Made by a program: the position numbers and the translations under genes
Shown here: positions 17,356 through 27,018 of the stretch, one piece after another
Position numbering within the stretch: position 1 is the stretch's first letter
Layout: each line of letters begins with the position of its first letter
Assembly: GCA_934177725.1 (NCBI GenBank)
Contig: CAKPPO010000005.1
Span: 1 to 64,000, forward strand
Source: an uncultured Clostridia bacterium
Lineage (GTDB): Bacteria > Bacillota > Clostridia > TANB77 > CAG-508
Reading direction: 5' to 3'
Length of the DNA stretch: 64,000 nt
The notes under the pieces: generated by a model
Databases searched by the model: none
The model's input: the letters and a program-made list of their open reading frames with translations, nothing else
What the model was told of the DNA's origin: nothing

Positions 17356-18642
17356 TTATATTTTACAAGCTTTAACTAACACAATTCTTTTATCTTCGGA
17401 TTTTTCAATTTTATAATTAACTTGTTTTGTTTCTATGATAGGAGTCTCGTTATCTTTTGGTAATCTTCCTAACAAGTCTATTAAATATCCTGATAAAGTT
17501 TCATAATCTCCTTCTGGTAAATCAATTTTTAGTATTTTCTTTAAGTCATTTATAGATACACTTCCATTGATTAAAAATGTATTGTCATCTATCTTTGTAT
17601 AGTCATTTTCAAAATCATCATATTCGTCAAAAATGTTTCCTACAATTTCTTCTAATAAATCCTCCATAGTTACTATACCCGCTGTTCCACCATATTCATC
17701 AACTACTATTGCCATTTGCATTTTATTTTTTTGCAAATTTTTAAATAGTTCATTAATTGGCTTGTTTTCAGAGACAAAATAAGCTTCTCTCATGATATTT
17801 TTTATTTTTATAGCTTTTTTTCCATGTAAATATTTTAATAAATCCTTTACAAATAATACTCCTTTTATATTATCTATAGTTTCCTCATACACTGGAATTC
17901 TGCTATATTTATAATCATCTAATTCTTTTATAATATCATTTATTTCAGAGTCTATTTCAATTGCATATACATCTGTTCTATGAGTCATTACTTCAGATAC
18001 TGTAATATCATTAAATTCAAATATATTGTGAATCATTTCTTTTTCCTCTTGTTGTATTGTTCCTTTTTCTTCCCCCTCATCAATCATCATTTTAATCTCT
18101 TCTTCTGTTACAACTTCTTCTTCATTTTCAGATATTCCAAATAATTTTGAAATGAAGTTTGTAACAGCACTTAGGACTTTTACAAATGGTAAAGTAATAA
18201 TAGAAAGGAATCTAATTACACCTATACTTGAAAATGCTATTTTTTCATAATATTTCATTGCTAACCTTTTTGGTACTAATTCCCCAAACACTAGAGTAAA
18301 AAATGATAGTATTATTGTTATTAAAACAATAGAAATTCCTTTAAATACTTGAATTGATATCATAGGAAATATTTTATATAATGCTGGGGCTAAAATATCA
18401 GCAAATGCATCTGATGCAAAAGCACTTGATAAAAAGCCTGCTAAAGTAATTCCAATTTGGATAGTTGCTAAAAATTCGCTTGGATTTTTCAACATTTTTT
18501 GTATTTGTCTAGCTTTTTTATTTCCTTCTTTTGCTTGTTTTTCTATTTTTGTATCATTAAGGGATATAAATGCTATTTCTGAAGCTGCAAAGTAGGCATT
18601 TAACAATATTAAAACTACTAATATAACAATTTGAGTTATCAT
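17356..18642 (-). CDS. CNNM/CBS-domain membrane protein (hemolysin C/MpfA-like)
   Basis: Protein of 428 residues with a DUF21/CNNM transmembrane domain (about 1-190; AYFAASEIAFISLNDTKIE is typical). A CBS pair follows (about 205-335; VMTHRTDVYAIE and IVDEYGGTAGIVTMEDLLEEIVG), then a CorC/HlyC C-terminal domain (about 345-428). Members of this family include magnesium efflux proteins such as MpfA, so divalent-cation transport is the likely role. The 'hemolysin' label is historical. The WG-repeat gene follows 13 bases downstream. The presence of the OLE RNA locus 8 kb away is notable because OLE function has been linked to magnesium. Confidence 0.9.
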   Translation of the reverse strand: MITQIVILVVLILLNAYFAASEIAFISLNDTKIEKQAKEGNKKARQIQKMLKNPSEFLATIQIGITLAGFLSSAFASDAFADILAPALYKIFPMISIQVFKGISIVLITIILSFFTLVFGELVPKRLAMKYYEKIAFSSIGVIRFLSIITLPFVKVLSAVTNFISKLFGISENEEEVVTEEEIKMMIDEGEEKGTIQQEEKEMIHNIFEFNDITVSEVMTHRTDVYAIEIDSEINDIIKELDDYKYSRIPVYEETIDNIKGVLFVKDLLKYLHGKKAIKIKNIMREAYFVSENKPINELFKNLQKNKMQMAIVVDEYGGTAGIVTMEDLLEEIVGNIFDEYDDFENDYTKIDDNTFLINGSVSINDLKKILKIDLPEGDYETLSGYLIDLLGRLPKDNETPIIETKQVNYKIEKSEDKRIVLVKACKI

Positions 18643-18818
18643 TTTTTGTTCACTCTTTCTTCTCTTTTTGTTATATTTATTCCCTTTTTTTGATGCTTTT
18701 ATTATATATTTATTATATTTCCTATGTCAATTATTTTTCTTTTTTGTTTATAAAATTTTCAATAATTTCTTATACTCATTCCTCCTTATAAATATTTTTC
18801 CGTATTTCAATTTAACCT

Positions 18819-19409
18819 TTATATTTCTACTGCCTGAATACAAGTTCTATATTCAGGCATGTCTTCTAAGCAAGTAATAAGTGTTAATATATTTTCATTT
18901 GTATTTTCTAGACAGCTAAAATCTGTTTCTTTAATTTTTTTATTTTCAATAACTTTATAATTTCTACTATTGCTTTCTGTTTTATACACAATTACATCCC
19001 CTTCTTCAAGATTCTTTATTTCTTTGAAAAAGTTATATTTATATCCTCTATTATGAGCTGCAAGAACAACATTTCCGTCCCATTTACTTGTTGTTTTGAA
19101 ATGCCCCACACCTCTTCTTAAAACTTCTTTACTTGTACCTTCTATAATAGGTGCATCTAAATTAATTTTAGAAATAAGTATTCTCCATTCATTTTTCTTA
19201 TATTGATTTTTAATAATTTCATTTTCTTCTATATTTTCTACTTCTTTTTTTTGGTTATATGACACTTGACTTGTTTTTGTGTCATTATTAGAATTATTAT
19301 CCTTTTTTTGATTTTTAAAAAATTGATTATGAATAAATTTTATAGATACAAATATTATAATTGTAAGTATTATGCAAATAGCTATCCTGTTTCTTTTGCT
19401 ATAAAACAT
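18819..19409 (-). CDS. Sortase (class D-like transpeptidase)
   Basis: Membrane-anchored cysteine transpeptidase of 196 residues that attaches LPxTG-type proteins to the cell surface. An N-terminal helix covers residues 9-26, then a polar stalk to about 72. The catalytic triad is complete: His119 (VLAAHN), Cys180 (LTLITC) and Arg188 (EYRTC). GTSKEVLRRGVGHF resembles class D sortases. It stands alone; the only visible possible substrate in the window is the LPRTG protein at 12327-14186. An AGGAGG site is present upstream. Confidence 0.92.
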   Translation of the reverse strand: MFYSKRNRIAICIILTIIIFVSIKFIHNQFFKNQKKDNNSNNDTKTSQVSYNQKKEVENIEENEIIKNQYKKNEWRILISKINLDAPIIEGTSKEVLRRGVGHFKTTSKWDGNVVLAAHNRGYKYNFFKEIKNLEEGDVIVYKTESNSRNYKVIENKKIKETDFSCLENTNENILTLITCLEDMPEYRTCIQAVEI

Positions 19410-19806
19410 ACATAAATTCAGCCTCCTTTTTATGTTTTTCTCTCTATTTTATTCTTCTGTTTTTCTAATTTCTTTTGTTTGTTATAACTTCTTTTGATTA
19501 CAACTTTCTAATCTTTTGTATGATTATATATTTTTTCTTCTGTTTAGTTTGGATTTTGGGTTATGTGTATTTTTCTTACACAATAACTAATGATTTTTAA
19601 CTTTTCTGAAAGTAAATTTTTTTGAATTAAAACTGCAATTTTTAATCTGGATTTATGTTACCATATTTTTCCATGCTTGTAAAGAACTTTTCGTCGTGCT
19701 TTTTCTTTGTTTTTCGACACCCGCTTAGTGTAATCCGCTTTTTATATAAATTTTTTATTGTATTCTTTGCATTGTTTTTCTAAAATTTTATAATTATAAC
19801 ATAAAA
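19410..19806. other. Gene-free stretch upstream of the sortase
   Basis: About 400 bases of T-rich sequence without a supported ORF on either strand. It should hold the sortase promoter, but I could not pick one with confidence. No RNA motif was recognised. A composite repeat follows directly. Confidence 0.5.
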
Positions 19807-19807
19807 G

Positions 19808-19919
19808 AGCGATCCTAAGATTTTCTATCAAATGCAAATTTTAAGAAAATCTAAGGATCGCCATATTTATCTAGTACAGAAAGTTCTCCTACAAGGAGAA
19901 CTTTCCTACTATATAAAAA
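19808..19919 (+). repeat. Composite two-hairpin repeat, copy C (complete)
   Basis: Hairpin 1 pairs GCGATCCTAAGATTTTCT with AGAAAATCTAAGGATCGC (19809-19862). The linker is CATATTTATCTAGTACAG. Hairpin 2 pairs AAAGTTCTCCT with AGGAGAACTTT (19880-19903), and the end is CCTACTATATAAAAAA. This is the clearest copy and matches copy D in hairpin 1 and linker. It sits just after the histidine kinase gene and may also act as its terminator. Confidence 0.75.
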
Positions 19920-19925
19920 AAGATG

Positions 19926-21476
19926 CTATTTTTTAGCATCTTCAGATAATGTCATTTCAAAATAAAACTCTACTCCATCTTCTTTATTTAATACTCCATA
20001 GTCATTTTCATAATTATTCATTATTGCTTTTACCAAAGATAAACCTATTCCTGTTCCTCCATCTTCTCTATTTCTAGAAGCATCTACTTTGTAAAAACGT
20101 TTCCATATTCTGTCTAGTTCTATTTCATCTATATTGTCTCCAGTATTAAATACAGATATTCTTACTTTATCTTTTTTAATTTTATTAATTGTTATTCTTA
20201 TTTCTTTTTGTCCATTTACTTCTTTAACATGTTTTATAGCATTTGTAAAGTAATTTGTTACAACTTGCTCTATATAAAATTCGTCTGCCCAAACTAGTAT
20301 TTCTTCTGTGTTTTCAAATTTTATTTGAGCACCTTTTTCTTTTATCATAACATCACATTTTCTTATTACTTCATTTACTAATTCTACAATATTAAATTGA
20401 ACATTATTAAATTCACGTTTTCCATATTCTAGTTTCATTAGCTCTAGTAATTGTTTTACTAATGTATCCATTTTGTTGGATTCGTCTAAAATAACTTCTG
20501 CATAAAATTTTCTAGATTCTTCATCTGTATTTACATTCTCTACAAGTCCTTCTGCGTAACCTTGTATTAAAGCAATTGGTGTTTTCAATTCATGAGATAC
20601 ATCTGATATGAATTGTTTTCTCATTTCATCTATTTTAGATTTTTCTTCTATATCTTTTTCTAATTCTATATTTGAGTCTCTTAACCTATTTATTGTAGCT
20701 TCTAATTTGTCTGACATAGTATTTATGCTTTTTCCCAAATTATTAATTTCATCATCAGTATCATTTACTTTGTATTTTTTGCTAAAGTCTAACTTTGACA
20801 TATTCTGTGCAATATCATTCAATTCTACTATAGGTTTAGTAAACTTTTTCGAAACAAATGATGCCAAAATACTTGCAATTATAATTGTAAAGCCACCCAT
20901 AAAGATTAGCAATCTATTAGATATTTGTACACTTTCTTGTATTGAAGCTACTTGGATACGTATATATACAATGTTTCCATTTTCAAGGGTTCCTGTTAAA
21001 AATATGTAATTCATACTATTTTTTTCGTTAATTATTCTTCTAATTATTATATTATTATTTTCATATATAACGTGATTGTCGAAGTTTTCAATTCTTTGTG
21101 CTATTAAATTCTTGTCATTATTGTCTATAATTACTTCATTTATCTTCTCTACCGTAGCTGTTAAGTTTTTACCAGAGCTATATATAATATTATTTCTTGC
21201 ATCCATGATTAAAATATCAAAATTATTTTTTATAGATATTCTATTTAATTCATCTTCTATATTAGAATAATACCCTTTTTCATCTACTTGAGCATATATT
21301 TCATTGATTTTTTGATATGCTAATTTTACATTTTTAATTTTGGAATATAAGTAAAAACTTTCTAGTACTACATTGTTAATAATGATTAGAAATAATACAA
21401 TTAATGCTACTATAATGCATAAAGAACTAAATAATCTAAAACGTACAGATTTTGTATTTTCTTTAATACCTTTCAT
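19926..21476 (-). CDS. Sensor histidine kinase
   Basis: Membrane kinase of 516 residues. It has a helix near residues 15-33, an extracytoplasmic sensor region, and a second helix near 185-208. A HAMP domain follows (about 210-262). HisKA contains His295 in DVSHELKTPIALIQGYAEGL. The C-terminal ATPase domain has N-box residues (NYFTNAIKHV) and GGTGIGLSLV. It lies 10 bases downstream of its response regulator, in one operon. The signal is unknown. Confidence 0.95.
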   Translation of the reverse strand: MKGIKENTKSVRFRLFSSLCIIVALIVLFLIIINNVVLESFYLYSKIKNVKLAYQKINEIYAQVDEKGYYSNIEDELNRISIKNNFDILIMDARNNIIYSSGKNLTATVEKINEVIIDNNDKNLIAQRIENFDNHVIYENNNIIIRRIINEKNSMNYIFLTGTLENGNIVYIRIQVASIQESVQISNRLLIFMGGFTIIIASILASFVSKKFTKPIVELNDIAQNMSKLDFSKKYKVNDTDDEINNLGKSINTMSDKLEATINRLRDSNIELEKDIEEKSKIDEMRKQFISDVSHELKTPIALIQGYAEGLVENVNTDEESRKFYAEVILDESNKMDTLVKQLLELMKLEYGKREFNNVQFNIVELVNEVIRKCDVMIKEKGAQIKFENTEEILVWADEFYIEQVVTNYFTNAIKHVKEVNGQKEIRITINKIKKDKVRISVFNTGDNIDEIELDRIWKRFYKVDASRNREDGGTGIGLSLVKAIMNNYENDYGVLNKEDGVEFYFEMTLSEDAKK

Positions 21477-21486
21477 TTATTTGCTC

Positions 21487-22164
21487 CTATTTTACTTCAA
21501 ATTTATATCCTACTCCACGAATAGTTTCTATATATTTTCCTTTTTTACCTAATTTATGTCTTACTTTTTTTATATGACTATCTATTGTTCTTGTATCTCC
21601 ATAATAGTCGTAGTTCCATACGTTGTTTAAAATTTTATCTCTAGACAATGCTATTCCATTGTTATCTACTAAATATTTAAGCAATTCATATTCTCTTAAG
21701 CTTAATTCTATTTGTTTTCCATCGACTTTTACTGTTCTTCCATCACTATCTATTACAATTCCACCATAATCTTTTGTTTCATTTTTCTTTTCAGTTGTTC
21801 TATTTAAAATAGCTTCTACTCTTGCTACTAATATTTTGGGACTAAATGGTTTAGAAATATATTCGTCTACCCCAAGCTCAAATCCAAATAATTCATCTTG
21901 TTCTTCTCCTCTTGCCGTTAACATTATAATTGGAACATTAGATTTTTGACGGATTTGCCTTAAAACTGACCAGCCATCTAGCTTTGGCATCATAACATCT
22001 AACAATATTATATTAATTTTATTTTGGTTTTCTTCAAATACTTTTAATGCTTCTTCACCATCACTGGCTTCCAATACTTTATATTGCTTTTGCATTAAAA
22101 AGTCTTTTACTAATTTACGCATTCTTGATTCATCATCTACTACTAAAACTGTAATATCGCTCAT
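21487..22164 (-). CDS. OmpR/PhoB-family response regulator
   Basis: Transcription factor of 225 residues. The receiver domain (1-120) contains the acidic pair Asp10-Asp11, the phosphoacceptor Asp56 in LLDVMMPKLDG, and the Thr and Lys switch residues in MLTARGEE and YISKPFSP. The C-terminal winged helix (about 130-225) has LSLREYELLKYLVDN and TIDSHIKKVRHKL. GAGGAAAA precedes the start. It is the first gene of the two-component operon. Confidence 0.96.
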   Translation of the reverse strand: MSDITVLVVDDESRMRKLVKDFLMQKQYKVLEASDGEEALKVFEENQNKINIILLDVMMPKLDGWSVLRQIRQKSNVPIIMLTARGEEQDELFGFELGVDEYISKPFSPKILVARVEAILNRTTEKKNETKDYGGIVIDSDGRTVKVDGKQIELSLREYELLKYLVDNNGIALSRDKILNNVWNYDYYGDTRTIDSHIKKVRHKLGKKGKYIETIRGVGYKFEVK

Positions 22165-22258
22165 ATTTTCCTCCTATTACTTAAACATTTGAAAAGAAGA
22201 GCAATTTTATATTTTATTGCTCTACTTTCTTTTGTTTTATTTTACTAATAAATTATGT

Positions 22259-22426
22259 CTAATTTGTGAATCTTTTGTTATTTTTTATCCAATCATCTGG
22301 TTTTATAGTATTTTCTTGTATTGAATATGCATTACTTCCTTGTGCTTGTACTTGCTCTCTAAAACTTTCTTCTTTCATATATGGATTTCCTAATCTTATA
22401 CAATATTGTCTATGTTTTTCGTCCAT
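22259..22426 (-). CDS. Small protein of 55 residues downstream of metG
   Basis: ATG at 22426 is preceded by AGAGGTG at a good distance. The frame is open for 55 codons: it begins MDEKHRQYCIRLGNPYMKEE, contains QVQAQGSNAYSIQ, and ends in a Lys/Asn-rich tail with DDWIKNNKRF. It begins 19 bases after the metG stop in the same direction, so it is probably co-transcribed. No membrane helix or known domain. I do not recognise the family. Confidence 0.55.
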   Translation of the reverse strand: MDEKHRQYCIRLGNPYMKEESFREQVQAQGSNAYSIQENTIKPDDWIKNNKRFTN

Positions 22427-22445
22427 TTAAAGCACCTCTCTTACT

Positions 22446-24035
22446 CTATTTTTTCATACCTTCTTTAATGTAGTTTACTTCTTCTTCCATATCTAGTCTC
22501 ATAAATAAAGGTTCACCTTTTTCTATTACTTTAATTCCTTCATTTATTTTGCCATATTCTTGTATGCTATCCCAATTAATAAGATTTTTATCTTTAATTC
22601 CTAATTGATTTAACATTTTTTCAGAAGTTTCTTTCATAAATGGTTTTAATAAAACTGCTACTATTCTTAAATTTTCTACTAAGTGGTACATTACAGAAGC
22701 TAATTTTTCTTTATCTTCTTCAGTTTCTGATTTTGCTAAAACCCAAGGTGCTGTTTCATCTATATATTTATTGCTTCTTGAAATGATATTCCAAATTTCG
22801 CCTAATGCATTGCTTATATGTATACTATCCATGTTGTCTTCAAATTCTTTTACTTTTTCTATTACATATTTTTCTAGTTCTTCATCTTGTTCATTTCTTA
22901 CATTAGTTAATTTTGGAATAACTCCTCCAAAATATTTATTCATCATTCCTATTGTTCTATTTAATAAGTTTCCTAAGTCATTACATAAATCAATATTATA
23001 TCTTTCTACAAATCCTTCTGGTGTAAATACTCCATCTTGTCCATATTGTAGTTCTTTTAATAAGAAATATTTTGTTGCGTCTAACCCATATCTATCTATT
23101 AATAGTTCTGGATAAACAATATTTCCTTTAGATTTAGACATTTTTCCGTCTTTCATCATTATCCAGCCATGTGCATATAGTTTTTTAGGTAATGGTAAAT
23201 CTAACGCCATTAAGAATATTGGCCAATATATACCATGGAAACGAATAATGTCTTTTCCTACAATATGAACATCTGCTGGCCAGTATTTTTTGAACTTGCT
23301 ATCATCTTCTGATCCATATCCTAAAGCTGTAATGTAGTTTGTTAGAGCGTCTAACCAAACATATACAACATGTTTAGGATTTTTTCTTACTTTAACTCCC
23401 CAATCAAAACTTGTTCTACTTACGCACAAATCCTCTAAACCTGGTTTTATAAAGTTATTGAATAATTCATTTTTTCTTGATTCTGGTGCTATGAAATCTG
23501 GGTTTTCTTCGTAGAATTTTACTAATCTATCTTGGTATTTTTTCATGTTAAAGAAATAAGATTCTTCTTTCATTTTCTTTACTTCTCTACCACAGTCTGG
23601 ACATTTTCCATCAACTAATTGTGTATCTGTAAAAAATGTTTCGCATGGTGTACAATACCACCCTTCATACTCTCCTAAGTAAATATCGCCTTGTTCCATT
23701 AATCTATCAAATATATCTTCTACAACTTTTGTGTGTCTTGGTTCTGTTGTACGAATAAAGTCATCATAATCTATATCCATCAATTCCCACAATTTTTTAG
23801 CAGCTTCTGCCATTTCGTCTACATGTTCTTGTGGAGTTTTTCCGTTTTTTAAAGCTACTTCTTGTATTTTTTGTCCATGTTCATCTAATCCAGTTAACAT
23901 GTAAGAGTCATACCCTCTTGCTATTTTATAACGTTTCATACTATCAGCAAGCACCGTTGTATACGCTGTTCCTATATGGAATTTTCCACTTGGATAATAA
24001 ATTGGTGTTGTGATATAAAATGTTTTCTTTTCCAT
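22446..24035 (-). CDS. metG: Methionyl-tRNA synthetase
   Basis: Class I synthetase of 529 residues. The HIGH motif is FHIG at about residues 19-22 and the KMSKS motif is GKMSKSKGN near residue 300. A zinc knuckle is formed by CTPC (near 127) and CPDC (near 145). The C-terminal tRNA-binding EMAP-like domain found in longer MetRS forms is absent, a normal variant. An AGGAGG site precedes the start. A 55-residue gene follows it. Confidence 0.98.
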   Translation of the reverse strand: MEKKTFYITTPIYYPSGKFHIGTAYTTVLADSMKRYKIARGYDSYMLTGLDEHGQKIQEVALKNGKTPQEHVDEMAEAAKKLWELMDIDYDDFIRTTEPRHTKVVEDIFDRLMEQGDIYLGEYEGWYCTPCETFFTDTQLVDGKCPDCGREVKKMKEESYFFNMKKYQDRLVKFYEENPDFIAPESRKNELFNNFIKPGLEDLCVSRTSFDWGVKVRKNPKHVVYVWLDALTNYITALGYGSEDDSKFKKYWPADVHIVGKDIIRFHGIYWPIFLMALDLPLPKKLYAHGWIMMKDGKMSKSKGNIVYPELLIDRYGLDATKYFLLKELQYGQDGVFTPEGFVERYNIDLCNDLGNLLNRTIGMMNKYFGGVIPKLTNVRNEQDEELEKYVIEKVKEFEDNMDSIHISNALGEIWNIISRSNKYIDETAPWVLAKSETEEDKEKLASVMYHLVENLRIVAVLLKPFMKETSEKMLNQLGIKDKNLINWDSIQEYGKINEGIKVIEKGEPLFMRLDMEEEVNYIKEGMKK

Positions 24036-24132
24036 TTTGTTTCCTCCTTACATTTTTAACTTTTTCTATAATATCTGCATTTTATCATAGTTTTATTGTA
24101 AATACAATATTTAAAAGAAAAAAAGAGCTTAG

Positions 24133-24212
24133 GAGCATGTAGGTTTGTCAAACATATGTCTCACTTTATTGATATGACTATGTTTGGTAAACCAATTTAT
24201 GATTTCTGTACT
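24133..24212. mobile_element. Left flank of the IS481-like element
   Basis: TTTGTCAAACATATGTCTCAC (split across 24153-24173) and GACTATGTTTGGTAAACCAAT lie in the 80 bases after the transposase stop and look like an IS terminal region. The matching terminal repeat at the other end is missing, in keeping with truncation there. The exact boundary is uncertain. Confidence 0.4.
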
Positions 24213-25118
24213 TTAACTATTTATATATTCTAAATATTTTTCCTTTAGACTTAGCCATTTTAATGGTCTCATAGGAAAATTATTATATTCTTTTATCCAA
24301 TATCTAGCTCTATTTACTAAATCCTCAAAACTACAAAATACTTTATTATAATAAAACATTTCTTGATCTTTTCTATGACTTCTTTCTGCTTTTCCATTAT
24401 GTCTTGGTGTATATGGTTTTATTAATTTATGCTTTATTCCCAACTTTTCTAATGTTTGCTCAAATTTTGTCTTTCTATCTCTTATACTTGTGTTATAACT
24501 TAATCTGTTCGTAAATTCAAACCCATTATCTGTTTGTATTTCTTCTATTTTTAACGGAAATCTCTTTACTATTATCTTTGCAAATTCACTTGATTCATAT
24601 GTACTATGTTCTTTTGCAAACCACAATATTCTTAGTCTTGTATATTCATCTATTGCTGTATATTGGAAGTATCTTTCGCCTTTTTCCTTTAATTCCTTTG
24701 TTAAACTTTTCATTGGTACATATTTAACATCTACTTGTACTCTTTGACCTGGATAAGTCATCTGTTGATATGCTTTTGGCTCATATGTTTTCTTCTTGCT
24801 TGGAGCTTTATTATATATTTTTAGTTTTATCATCATTCTATATAAACTAGTTACACTTCTTTTATATCCTGTTCTTCTCAATTTTACCCATAAAACAACT
24901 AATCCTGTATCCTTATTTTTATATTTATAATTCTTTATTAATTTTATTTCTTCATTTGTATGTGCATTAGGACTTCTATGTGGTCTTCTAGATCTATTGG
25001 CTAATAATTCTAATGTTCCATCATATCTTTCTCTCCATTTATATATCGTTTTTCTGTGTAAGTTATATTGTATTGCTGCGTCTGTTACTCCATTTTTTAA
25101 AGAATATTTTACAATCTA
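24213..25118 (-). pseudogene. IS481-type transposase, 5'-truncated
   Basis: The minus strand encodes a DDE transposase of the IS481/integrase-core type. DDE residues appear in GQRVQVDVKYVP, EIQTDNGFEFTN and GKAERSHRKDQEM. The open frame runs from about 25118, through a helix-turn-helix region (NGVTDAAIQYNLHRKTIYKW) to the stop at 24213. There is no ATG, GTG or usable start before residue 80 or so, and a TAG stop lies just before the first helix. The N-terminal codons are therefore missing, cut at a junction with the gene fragment at about 25119. The element is most likely inactive. Confidence 0.8.
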
Positions 25119-25119
25119 G

Positions 25120-25569
25120 TATAGATGAACAAAAAGCACAGATAATAGAAAAAAACAGGAAGATATCTATGATAAAGCAAAAGAAGATGCAAAATCTTTT
25201 TTAACAGATAAAATTAATAGTTCTGAAATTGATAAATATGTATCTCAAAGTGTTGTAAAGGCATACATAGATATTGTTCAAGATGAAGAATTAACCGAAT
25301 TATATAATGAATGGAATGAAAAAAATGAAATAAAAAAGAATGCGGAAAGTGCTAAAAGAAAGAAAAAAAAAGAAAAGGAAAGAAAAAAACAACAAGGGGT
25401 TAGAATTGGTATTTCAAAACAAGATGTATTAGATTCAAATTGTGGAGAACCTATTAAAATAAATAAATCTACATATTCTTGGGGAACAACAGAACAATGG
25501 GTTTATCCAAATTACAACTATTTATATTTTGAAAACGGAAAATTAACTTCGATTCAAACAAATGAATAG
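25120..25569 (+). pseudogene. 5'-truncated gene with BamE/SmpA-like C-terminal domain
   Basis: The frame is open from about 25128 to TAG at 25569 but lacks any start codon, because a TGA abuts the transposase junction. The remnant of about 145 residues is highly charged (Lys-rich stretch at 25365-25400). It ends in a small beta domain with GVRIGISKQDVLDS, TYSWGTTEQWVY and YLYFENGKLTSIQ. That ending resembles SmpA/OmlA-like domains of Firmicutes lipoproteins and membrane proteins. The 5' part, probably with a membrane anchor or zinc ribbon, was lost when the IS481 element inserted or recombined. Confidence 0.65.
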
Positions 25570-25646
25570 CAAGCATAATTTGTAATAATGAAGCAATTAG
25601 AATGAGTATAATAATCTCCTTCTTTATGATAAGTTATCTCTCTCAT
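25554..25646 (-). pseudogene. Short TnpV-like fragment
   Basis: ATG 25646 sits behind a strong AGGAGG site and opens MREITYHKEGDYY, which resembles the N-terminus of transposon-encoded TnpV proteins. The frame stops after 30 codons and its 3' end overlaps the neighbouring pseudogene on the other strand. It is best read as a mobile-element remnant; the match is from memory and short. Confidence 0.35.
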
Positions 25647-25780
25647 AACTAAAAACCTCCTAAAATTTATTTTCGCTACAAAATGAACAAAAATTTTATA
25701 TCATATCAAGCTATCAAAACACCAATAAAATAAGGAAGAACCAAATAAAAACAATTTTGTCCTTATTTAAGTTCTCCCTT

Positions 25781-26335
25781 CTATGCTCTTTCTTTAAAAT
25801 TAAACTTTCCAAGTACTAATCCCACCATATGTACAATTTTCGTTGAATTTCTTTTTGCTATACCTTTTCCTAATGCTTTACCACCTACTGTAAGTGATGC
25901 AACTATTGCACTGATGATAAATTGTAAATCAAAGTTTAAATTATATTTTTCTGTTATTTTTATTGTAATAAGTGCTGCTATAGAACCACTTATTACACCA
26001 CATATATCTCCTATTACATCTGCACATATATTTGATACTTTTGATGAATTGCGTATAAGTTTTATTGATGTTTTTGCACCTTTTAATTTTTTACTCGCTT
26101 TTGCATGCAATTCTTCTTCCTTTGCAACTGTAACTGCTACACCTATTATATCAAATATTATTCCTATAAATATTGTTAAAATTAATATTAACAATGCTGG
26201 AAACAACTCTAAACTAGAAATTGCATTTGTACAAATGTATGAAAAAACTATAGATAAAATAAAAGTGGCTATAAACACTGTTATAAACCATTTCAGTTCC
26301 GAGTTATCTTTTTTATTTTTTTCTTTATTTGCCAT
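25781..26335 (-). CDS. oapA: OLE-associated membrane protein OapA
   Basis: Integral membrane protein of 184 residues with about four helices: two before residue 70 (WFITVFIATFILSIVFSYIC and ALLILILTIFIGIIFDIIGV) and two between 110 and 155. A basic central loop follows KEEELHAKASKKLKGAKTS. The family resembles the membrane part of CNNM/CorB-type proteins. Length, topology and position directly downstream of a structured noncoding region of about 570 nt on the same strand fit OapA. OapA binds the OLE RNA and brings it to the membrane in Bacillus halodurans. The assignment depends on the RNA call. Confidence 0.75.
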   Translation of the reverse strand: MANKEKNKKDNSELKWFITVFIATFILSIVFSYICTNAISSLELFPALLILILTIFIGIIFDIIGVAVTVAKEEELHAKASKKLKGAKTSIKLIRNSSKVSNICADVIGDICGVISGSIAALITIKITEKYNLNFDLQFIISAIVASLTVGGKALGKGIAKRNSTKIVHMVGLVLGKFNFKERA

Positions 26336-26439
26336 TATTTTTTATGCTCCCATTTTTCATATAAATTTTTTAGATGGTAAAAACCTAAGTAAATTTTACG
26401 GTTTAGGTCTAGAAGAATTTCTCTATTTTCTACTAAACA

Positions 26440-27012
26440 TTACTGTTTAGCCGTTTCCGTTTAAAGAAAATATCTTACCACTATTTATAATTTGTTAAAA
26501 TAATTATAAATAATAGTTAGAAACCAGATCGCCACTTAAAATCCGTACCTTAATCCCTAGATTTTCTTGCTTATAGATTAAAGCAAACATTCTAGAAGTT
26601 TTCCTTTAAATACTGCTACCTATCATTAGTCTCTTTTGCAAAAATAATTTCATAACTCTAAATACATATTTGTATAGTTCAATTAAAAATTGGCCTAATT
26701 ATTAATTGAATTTTCAGTTAATCCCGATACCTTCACTCAAAACAGGCTACGCTATGTATTTTGTGTCTTGGCACTCAACATAGGTTATACTTAAATTGCT
26801 TTCTAAAAGTCATATTTAGAATTTTTATTAAGCCTCCGCGAAAATAGGGAATCCTATATATGCCATTATATATTACCCTAAATTCTTTACTCCCTATCTA
26901 CACACAAAACTGGCATTTCGCGCATAAATAAGAAACTTCAACGATGTGCCCTTTAGTGGATTTTTAGCCCCACCCTCATGATAGACAGTATGACTAGAAT
27001 AATGCACCATCG
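26440..27012 (-). ncRNA. ole: OLE RNA (ornate large extremophilic RNA)
   Basis: There is no ORF here, yet the sequence is less AT-rich than ordinary spacers and has many local stems. Examples on the minus strand are GGGTAATATATA...TATATAGGATTCCC (26847-26878), TTCAATTAATAATT...AATTTTTAATTGAA (26678-26714), and a 3' stem CTATTATTTATAATT...AAATTATAAATAG. A purine-rich motif, GAGGGTGGGGCTAAAAATCC, lies near the 5' end. A promoter sits at the expected point and the next gene downstream is oapA-like. The size (about 570 nt) and the oapA linkage are the known hallmarks of OLE RNA, which forms a membrane ribonucleoprotein. The 3' end is approximate. Confidence 0.78.
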
Positions 27013-27018
27013 ATTAGT

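Noticed and set aside
26440..27012. RNase P RNA or tmRNA as alternatives for the structured region
   Set aside because: The conserved RNase P P4 sequence (GAGGAAAGTCC type) is not present, and no tRNA-like end or peptide-tag frame ending in LAA was found. The oapA-like neighbour fits OLE better.
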